A DNA stretch of 64,000 nucleotides from Betaproteobacteria bacterium GR16-43 (GTDB lineage: Bacteria > Pseudomonadota > Gammaproteobacteria > Burkholderiales > Usitatibacteraceae), in assembly GCA_001953215.1 (NCBI GenBank), contig CP019169.1, forward strand, positions 2,418,001 to 2,482,000, written 5' to 3'. Below are positions 58,692 through 64,000 of the stretch, piece by piece. The translations under genes were made by a program, and so were the position numbers. A model generated the notes under the pieces. The model searched no databases and was not told the origin of the DNA. It was given only the letters and a program-made list of their open reading frames with translations. The number at the start of each line of letters is the position of its first letter. Position 1 is the first letter of the stretch.

Positions 58692-61174
58692 CGGGCACCT
58701 CCCGTGAGTTTGCGCACGGCCGCGGCGCTCTTCTGCTCGAGCGCCTCGTGTGCAAGGGCTTTGCAGGACGCGAGGTCGTGCGAGCGCAGCGTCCTCTTGA
58801 TGCGCGGGATCGACGTCGGTACGACGGAGACCTCGTGCACGCCCAGGCCCACGAGGATCGGGATCGCCGCGACGTCGGAGCCGAGGCTGCCGCAGACGGC
58901 GACCTCCTTGCCGGCGCCCTGCGCGGCATCGGCGGCGACCGCGATGAGGCGCAGAACCGCGGGGTGCATCGCGTCGAGGCGCGACGCGAGCTCCGGATGC
59001 CCGCGGTCCATCGCGAGCGTGTATTGCGAGAGGTCGTTGGTGCCGATCGACAGGAAATCGGCGACCTCGACGAGTTGGTCGGCGAGCATCGCGGAGGCGG
59101 GCGTCTCGATCATCACGCCGAGCGGGGGCGAGGCTTCGACGCCGAGTTCGCTGCGCACGTCATCGATCATCTCGCGCACGACGCGCACGTCCTCCACGTC
59201 CGTCACCATCGGCAGCAGGATGCGCACCTGCGAGGCCGGGGAGACGCGCAGGATGGCGCGCAGTTGCGTGCGCAGCAGCCCCGGCTTCCACAGGCTCGTG
59301 CGAACGCCCCGCAAGCCCAGCGCGGGATTCTCCTCGCGCGGCAGCGGCAGGTAGGCGATGGGCTTGTCGCCGCCGATGTCCATCGTGCGGATGGTGAGCG
59401 GGCGGCCCTGCATCGCGGTGGCGATCTCCTGGTAGGCCCGGACCTGCTCGTCTTCACCGGGAGGCTCGCGCCGATCGAGGAACAGGAACTCGGTGCGCAG
59501 CAGCCCGCAGCCTTCCGCCCCGTGGACGACGGCGGTGCGCGCATCGCCGGCGGAACCGAGGTTCGCGTACACCGCGATCTTCGTGCCGTCCTTCGTGGCG
59601 CCGGGTTCGAGGGCGCGCTCGCGATCGGTGGCTTCCTGCTTCGCGCGTTCGGACTGCGCGCCCTGCATCGCGGTGCGCGCTTCCGGCGCCGGATCGATGT
59701 CGAGGCGGCCGTTCTCCGCATCGAGGATGAGGTGCGTGCCCTCGGCCACCTCGAGCACGCCCGGCCCCGCGGCGACCAGCGCCGGGATGCCCAGCGATGC
59801 CGCGATGATGGCCACGTGCGACGTGGCGCCGCCGCGCGCCATCACGATGCCGGCGATGCGCGTGCGGTCGAGCGACGCGAGTTGCGAGGGGAGCAGCTCG
59901 TCGGCGAGGAGGATCGAGCCGTGCGGCAGTTCGCGCGTGCTCGCCGGCGGCTTGCCGATCAACACGCGCAGCACCTGGTTCTCGAGGTCGCGCAGGTCCG
60001 CGGCACGCTCGCGCATGCGCGGGTCGTCGAGCGCATCGAGCGCGTTCGAGGTCGTGCGGGTCGCGCCACGCCACGCGTGGCCCGCGCTCTTGCCACGCGC
60101 GATCGCGTTCGACGCGCGTTGGTGCAGGTCCGGATCGTCCACGAGTTCCACGTGCGCCGATAGGATCGCGTTCTGGTCGCCGCTCGCCTTCGAGGCGAGG
60201 TCCACCAGGTGGGCACGCACGCGAGCGAGGGCGAGCTTCAGGGCTTCGGATTCCTCGGCGGCGCCGCGGCCTGCTTCGTCGACGGCAATCTCCGCGTGCG
60301 ACCACGGTGTGGCGCGGCCGATGGCGATGCCCCGGCAGGCGATGACGCCCACGAGCGTCTTCTCGGTCACGGCCGCTTTGCGCCTCTCCGGGGCGGAAGG
60401 CAGGGCGGGGGCCTGGGGCAGGGCGAGAAGGGTCGCGAGCACGGAGACCGCTTCTTCGGCCTGGGCGCCCACGGCCACGACCTCGATCGTGTCGCCGCAG
60501 CGCACGCCGAGCGCCATCATCGCCGTGGTGCTGCGGGCGTTGGCGTTGCGACCCTGCGCGTGGATCGAGACTTCCGCGTCGAACGGTTTCAATGCCGCGG
60601 CCACGAGGGCGGCGGGGCGTGCATGCAGGCCATGCTCGAAAGGCACGCCGAAATGCCGGCGCGCTTCGCGCCGCGACGACGGAGCGACCTCGTCGTTCGC
60701 GGCGGCCTTCGCAGCCGGCGCGGCGATCTCGATCTCCGCGAGGAAATCGCCCACGGCCACCAACGCATCGCGATTCGCGCGCCGCACCTCGCCGCCGTTC
60801 ACGACCAGCACGGGCGTGACGGCGCTCTTCGCGCGGCGCGCGACGAGATCGAGGTCGAAGCGCAGGAGGAGATCGCCCGACTTCACGTGCTGGCCCGGTG
60901 CCACGGCCCAGGCGAAGCCCGCGCCCTCGAGCTGCACGGTGTCGATGCCGACATGGATGAGGACTTCCTCGCCAGACGCGGTGCGGATCGTCACGGCGTG
61001 CTTCGCACCCTTCATCGCGACGACCTCTCCGTCGCAAGGCGCGTGCACGGCGCCCGCGGTGGGCTCGATGGCCACCCCATCGCCCGCCATCTTTTCGGCG
61101 AACACCGGATCGGGCACCTCGTCGAGGCCGGAACACCAGCCGGCCATGGGCGCACGCAGCGTGAGGATCGTCAT
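58688..61174 (-). CDS. Fused PTS phosphotransferase EIIA-HPr-EI (NagF-like)
   Basis: An 828-residue fusion: EIIA-Glc type domain (1-150) with LIHVGIDTVQLEGAGF (phospho-His), HPr domain (~170-260) with FEHGLHARPAALVA (His-15), and enzyme I (~275-828) with the phospho-His loop GGATSHVAIIAASLGIPA, HGAEGCGLLRTEFLFLDR and the PEP site AVCGSLGSDVAAIPILVGLGV. It supplies the whole phosphate relay from PEP to the EIICB. Same domain order as NagF/FPr-type fusions. Coupled on both sides by ATGA overlaps. Confidence 0.94.
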   Translation of the reverse strand: MTILTLRAPMAGWCSGLDEVPDPVFAEKMAGDGVAIEPTAGAVHAPCDGEVVAMKGAKHAVTIRTASGEEVLIHVGIDTVQLEGAGFAWAVAPGQHVKSGDLLLRFDLDLVARRAKSAVTPVLVVNGGEVRRANRDALVAVGDFLAEIEIAAPAAKAAANDEVAPSSRREARRHFGVPFEHGLHARPAALVAAALKPFDAEVSIHAQGRNANARSTTAMMALGVRCGDTIEVVAVGAQAEEAVSVLATLLALPQAPALPSAPERRKAAVTEKTLVGVIACRGIAIGRATPWSHAEIAVDEAGRGAAEESEALKLALARVRAHLVDLASKASGDQNAILSAHVELVDDPDLHQRASNAIARGKSAGHAWRGATRTTSNALDALDDPRMRERAADLRDLENQVLRVLIGKPPASTRELPHGSILLADELLPSQLASLDRTRIAGIVMARGGATSHVAIIAASLGIPALVAAGPGVLEVAEGTHLILDAENGRLDIDPAPEARTAMQGAQSERAKQEATDRERALEPGATKDGTKIAVYANLGSAGDARTAVVHGAEGCGLLRTEFLFLDRREPPGEDEQVRAYQEIATAMQGRPLTIRTMDIGGDKPIAYLPLPREENPALGLRGVRTSLWKPGLLRTQLRAILRVSPASQVRILLPMVTDVEDVRVVREMIDDVRSELGVEASPPLGVMIETPASAMLADQLVEVADFLSIGTNDLSQYTLAMDRGHPELASRLDAMHPAVLRLIAVAADAAQGAGKEVAVCGSLGSDVAAIPILVGLGVHEVSVVPTSIPRIKRTLRSHDLASCKALAHEALEQKSAAAVRKLTGGAR

Positions 61175-63453
61175 CGCGCGAGCTCGATCGTGTCGAGCAC
61201 CCAGAAGGGTTCCAGCGCGGGTTGCGAGAAGCGCATGCAAAGGTTCACGCGGCCGGTGCGCGGCGCGATGCTCGCGGTGGGCAGCGTGGTCACGCCCATG
61301 TGCGAAGCGGCCGGCGCCAGCGGCAGGCGCGCGATCACGTCGCCGTCGCAGCCGAGGCGCACTTCGAGCTCGCCTTCGGGCGTGGCCGGTTTCGGGAAGT
61401 GGATCTGCTTCACCAGTTCGCCGATCTGGTAGTTGAACGGCACCTGGCCCACGGACGCGGTGATGCCCTTCACGTTCGCGAGGTCCGCGCCTTCGTAGAT
61501 CCAGCACGGGTTCTGGATGTCGACCAGGAACGCCGCGCGCGGCCCGTTCAGCGGCGCGTCGTCCTCGAGCGAGAGCGCGATGTGCTCGCTGCAGAGCTTC
61601 AGTTGCTGGCTCGCCCGTCGCGTCGCGTGCGCGGGATCGGTGGCGAGGGTGCGCGGGTTCGAGATGCGACGCTCTCCGTCGAACGTGGTCGCGCGCAGCA
61701 CGACGCCGGGCGCGACCTTCACGGGTATTTCGTAGCGCGGCGACTTCGCGGTGGGCTCGCTGCCGTCGAGCGTGTAGCGGATCTCGCCGTAGTTGAAGCC
61801 GTTGGCGAGTTCGACGGACTGGCTTCCCGCCTCGGCGGGAACAACAGTCGCGCGCGCGGCGAATCCGCTGTCCGCGACGGGAAAGCCCATCGCCTCGTAG
61901 CGGGGGAACTGCGCCGACACGCGCCGCAGGAAATCGCGCCACTGGCGCCGCCCGGGGTTCGACCAGCCGAGCTCCGCGACCGCCGCCGAGCGCGGGAACG
62001 TCATGTGCGCCACGCGCTCCTCGGTGCGCACGTGCTCCGTCCAGACCTGGCCTTGCAGGCCGAGCACGTGGCGGCGTTCGAGCGGCGAGAGTTTCTCGGG
62101 CATCGGCTCGAAGGCGTAGACGTCCTTCATCGAGATCACCGTGCCGCGCCCCGGGGGCTCGTCCGGCCGCCCGCTCGTGCGGCTGTCGAAATAGAGCGTG
62201 GGATGCGCCGCGAGGATCGTGTCGTGGCCCTGCGCGGCGGCCTTCAGCGCGCCGTCGATGCCGCGCCAGGACATCACCACCGCGTGTTTCGGCAGGCCGG
62301 GCTCGAGGACCTCGTCCCAGCCCACGAGCCGGCGCTTCTTCGAGGCGACGTACTTCGCGATGCGCTCGGTGAAGTACGCCTGCAGCTTCTCGGGATCCTC
62401 GGTGCCCATCGCCTTCATGCGGGCCTGGCCCGCGGCGGAGGCTTTCCACTGCGACTTCTCGACTTCATCGCCGCCCACGTGGATGTAGGGCGAGGGAAAG
62501 AGGGCGAACACTTCGTCGAGCACGTCCTCGAGGAAGCGGAAGGTCTTGTCGTCGAGGTTGTAGGCGTGCGGGTAGATGCCCCAGTCGGCGGGCACCGCCC
62601 TGGGCGGATCGGCGATCGCGGAGAGCCACGGGTAGGCGGCGATGGCGGCGGTTGCATGGCCGGGCATCTCGATCTCGGGGACGATCGTGATCGCGCGCTG
62701 GGCCGCGTACGCGACGATCTCGCGCACCTGCGCCTGCGTGTAGAAGCCGCCGTAGAGGCGCGGCTTGCCGGTCTTCGGATCGATGTCCTTCCGCGGCGCC
62801 TGTCCGGCGGGCACGCGCCACGCGCCCACGGAGGTGAGCTTCGGATACTTCTTGATCTCGAGGCGCCACGCCTGGTCGTCGGTGAGGTGCCAGTGCAGCA
62901 CGTTCAGCTTGTTCATCGCCATCGCGTCGATCAGCTTCTTCACGAACGCGGGCGATTGATAGTGGCGCGCGGAATCGAGCATCAGGCCGCGCCAGCGGAA
63001 GCGCGGGGCGTCGTCGATGGTGACGGCCGGGATCGTGCGCTTGTCGATCATCTGCACCAGCGTCACGGAGCCGTAAAAGAATCCCGCCGGGCCGGAGGCG
63101 AAGATCGTGACCTTCTCGGGCTTCACCTCGATCCGGTAGCCCTCGGACGGCAGCGCGGGGTTCGCGCGGGACAGCATGATCGCGTGAGGCTGGGGAATGT
63201 TCTTCTGGACGACCGTCTTGATGCCGTGCTGCCGCTCGATCATGGCGCCCAGCATGAGCGCGGCCGACTGCGCATCCCGGTCACCCGGCGCGGCGACCAC
63301 CACCGCGCTGGTGCGGAATGCGAACGGCGGCCCTTCCTGCCGCTCGATGGAAGCGGGGTTGGGAACGATCGCGATCTCGTCGGCGGCGACCGAGGAGAGC
63401 GCCAGGGCGAGGCCGAGCCCGAGGATGGGGCCCGCGAAGCAGGGGATTCTCAT
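61171..63453 (-). CDS. Exported beta-N-acetylhexosaminidase (GH20)
   Basis: A 760-residue family-20 glycosidase. Signal peptide to ~23; GH20b-like N-terminal domain to ~150; catalytic barrel with RWRGLMLDSARHYQ, LHWHLTDDQAWRLEIKKYP and the catalytic pair in YIHVGGDEVEKSQW (Asp-Glu near 349-350). A chitobiase-type C-terminal domain follows (GEIRYTLDGSEPTAKSP) and a further ~130-residue beta-rich end. Releases GlcNAc from chitobiose or related oligomers in the periplasm, feeding NagE. It precedes the EIIA-HPr-EI gene by overlap. Confidence 0.94.
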   Translation of the reverse strand: MRIPCFAGPILGLGLALALSSVAADEIAIVPNPASIERQEGPPFAFRTSAVVVAAPGDRDAQSAALMLGAMIERQHGIKTVVQKNIPQPHAIMLSRANPALPSEGYRIEVKPEKVTIFASGPAGFFYGSVTLVQMIDKRTIPAVTIDDAPRFRWRGLMLDSARHYQSPAFVKKLIDAMAMNKLNVLHWHLTDDQAWRLEIKKYPKLTSVGAWRVPAGQAPRKDIDPKTGKPRLYGGFYTQAQVREIVAYAAQRAITIVPEIEMPGHATAAIAAYPWLSAIADPPRAVPADWGIYPHAYNLDDKTFRFLEDVLDEVFALFPSPYIHVGGDEVEKSQWKASAAGQARMKAMGTEDPEKLQAYFTERIAKYVASKKRRLVGWDEVLEPGLPKHAVVMSWRGIDGALKAAAQGHDTILAAHPTLYFDSRTSGRPDEPPGRGTVISMKDVYAFEPMPEKLSPLERRHVLGLQGQVWTEHVRTEERVAHMTFPRSAAVAELGWSNPGRRQWRDFLRRVSAQFPRYEAMGFPVADSGFAARATVVPAEAGSQSVELANGFNYGEIRYTLDGSEPTAKSPRYEIPVKVAPGVVLRATTFDGERRISNPRTLATDPAHATRRASQQLKLCSEHIALSLEDDAPLNGPRAAFLVDIQNPCWIYEGADLANVKGITASVGQVPFNYQIGELVKQIHFPKPATPEGELEVRLGCDGDVIARLPLAPAASHMGVTTLPTASIAPRTGRVNLCMRFSQPALEPFWVLDTIELAR

Positions 63454-63487
63454 CACGATGTGGAGTCTATCGAACGGCGAATGAAAA

Positions 63488-63518
63488 GAGGGCGGGGTGA
63501 ATGCGTCTCCCCGCCCTC
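63488..63518 (-). terminator. Rho-independent terminator after the TonB receptor gene
   Basis: Minus-strand GAGGGCGGGG..CCCCGCCCTC followed by TTTT, 66 nt after the receptor stop. It separates the receptor message from the nag operon and may give partial read-through. Confidence 0.85.
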
Positions 63519-63583
63519 GAATTGGAGGGCCCACCCTCACGATGGACCACCCCCCACGGCCACTCCCACCTGCTACACACTCT

Positions 63584-64000
63584 TTACAGCTTGGCGCGGA
63601 TCCCGAAGTAGTACTGGCGCCCGTTGCGGTAGAAAGCGCGCGGCTGGTCCTGGTTCGCCCCGTAGTACTTGAGGATCGGGTCGTTCAGGTTCAGGGCTTC
63701 CGCGCTCAGGCTGAACCGGTCGTTGATCGCGTAGTTGATCGCCGCGTTGACCGTGCCCGTGTCGTCCTGGTACTGGGGCGTGCTGCGGTCCAGGCCCACG
63801 AAGAACTCCGAGCGGTAGGTGTAGGCGAGGCGGAAGCTGAAGCCCCGGCCTTCCCAGTAGCCGCCGATGTTGCCGGTGTTCTTCGAGGCGCCGACGAGGT
63901 CCGCCCCGGTGTCTTCCTTGGCATGCGAGTACGTGTAGTTCGCGAACCCGCCGAAGCCCCACGGCAGCGGCTGCTGCCACGAGAGTTCCACGCCCTTCAC
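63584..64000 (-). CDS. TonB-dependent receptor, C-terminal part (start outside window)
   Basis: The last ~138 residues of a TonB-dependent outer-membrane receptor: strands GFANYTYSHAKEDTG, GFSFRLAYTYRSEFFVGLD, NAAINYAINDRFSLSAEALNLNDP (a characteristic near-end motif) and the final QYYFGIRAKL ending the barrel. The rest of the gene lies to the right. The next genes make a GlcNAc-type PTS and GH20, so this is likely a chito-oligosaccharide receptor by context. Confidence 0.9.
   Translation of the reverse strand: MKGVELSWQQPLPWGFGGFANYTYSHAKEDTGADLVGASKNTGNIGGYWEGRGFSFRLAYTYRSEFFVGLDRSTPQYQDDTGTVNAAINYAINDRFSLSAEALNLNDPILKYYGANQDQPRAFYRNGRQYYFGIRAKL

Overview
The window is high-GC, gene-dense DNA from a Gram-negative bacterium. 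Protein families, operon style (many ATGA/GTGA stop-start overlaps) and intergenic repeats suggest an environmental betaproteobacterium (Burkholderiales/Nitrosomonadales-like; Usitatibacteraceae is one guess I cannot test). I see no rRNA, tRNA, CRISPR, phage or transposase gene. About 66 protein genes are supported, two of them cut by the window edges.

Layout. 1-4555: 5' part of potassium transporter kup, then a secreted CBM9/DUF5916 protein and a retropepsin-like lipoprotein. 4711-9795: minus-strand cluster of an amidohydrolase, small DUF proteins, two oxidoreductase/acyltransferase-type enzymes. 9892-13573: an unusual papain-like peptidase/alpha-beta hydrolase fusion translationally coupled to an SDR and a TauE/SafE permease. 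13662-18039: lipoprotein, PhoD, DsbB, a GST, a universal-stress protein and a TerC-family protein, all on the minus strand. 18125-19016: a clear manganese (yybP-ykoY) riboswitch with its own promoter, reading into an HTH-only LysR remnant and then a HbpS/GlcG protein. 19096-31716: amidase, GGDEF/EAL protein, ROK kinase, MsrA, YceI, serine hydrolase, FecR/DUF6600 protein. 31867-39057: a 1049-residue coiled-coil/AsmA-like membrane protein, an ABC exporter and a prolyl-oligopeptidase homologue that has lost its nucleophile, all overlapping. 39059-47654: a copper-defence island (TolC lipoprotein, multicopper oxidase, Spy-like and CusF-like proteins, CopZ, CopA, CueR, DmeF-like CDF) with two MerR-type 19-bp-spacer promoters. 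47655-50245: ribosomal protein THX and an ECF sigma/anti-sigma/exported protein set. 50390-57061: maiA, a Nudix hydrolase, a TetR-controlled hydrolase operon, GST, SDR, DUF6279 lipoprotein. 57069-64000: an N-acetylglucosamine/chitin-oligomer uptake locus (TonB receptor, GH20 hexosaminidase, EIIA-HPr-EI fusion, EIICB).

Two window-wide patterns stand out. First, eight genes have a good -10 hexamer ending only 6-8 nt before the start codon, predicting leaderless mRNAs. Second, at least nine intergenic spaces contain long nested or modular palindromes, several sharing the same outer and inner sequence modules, mostly between convergent genes. These, the riboswitch/LysR arrangement, the peptidase-hydrolase fusion and the coiled-coil/AsmA/ABC operon are the most interesting items.
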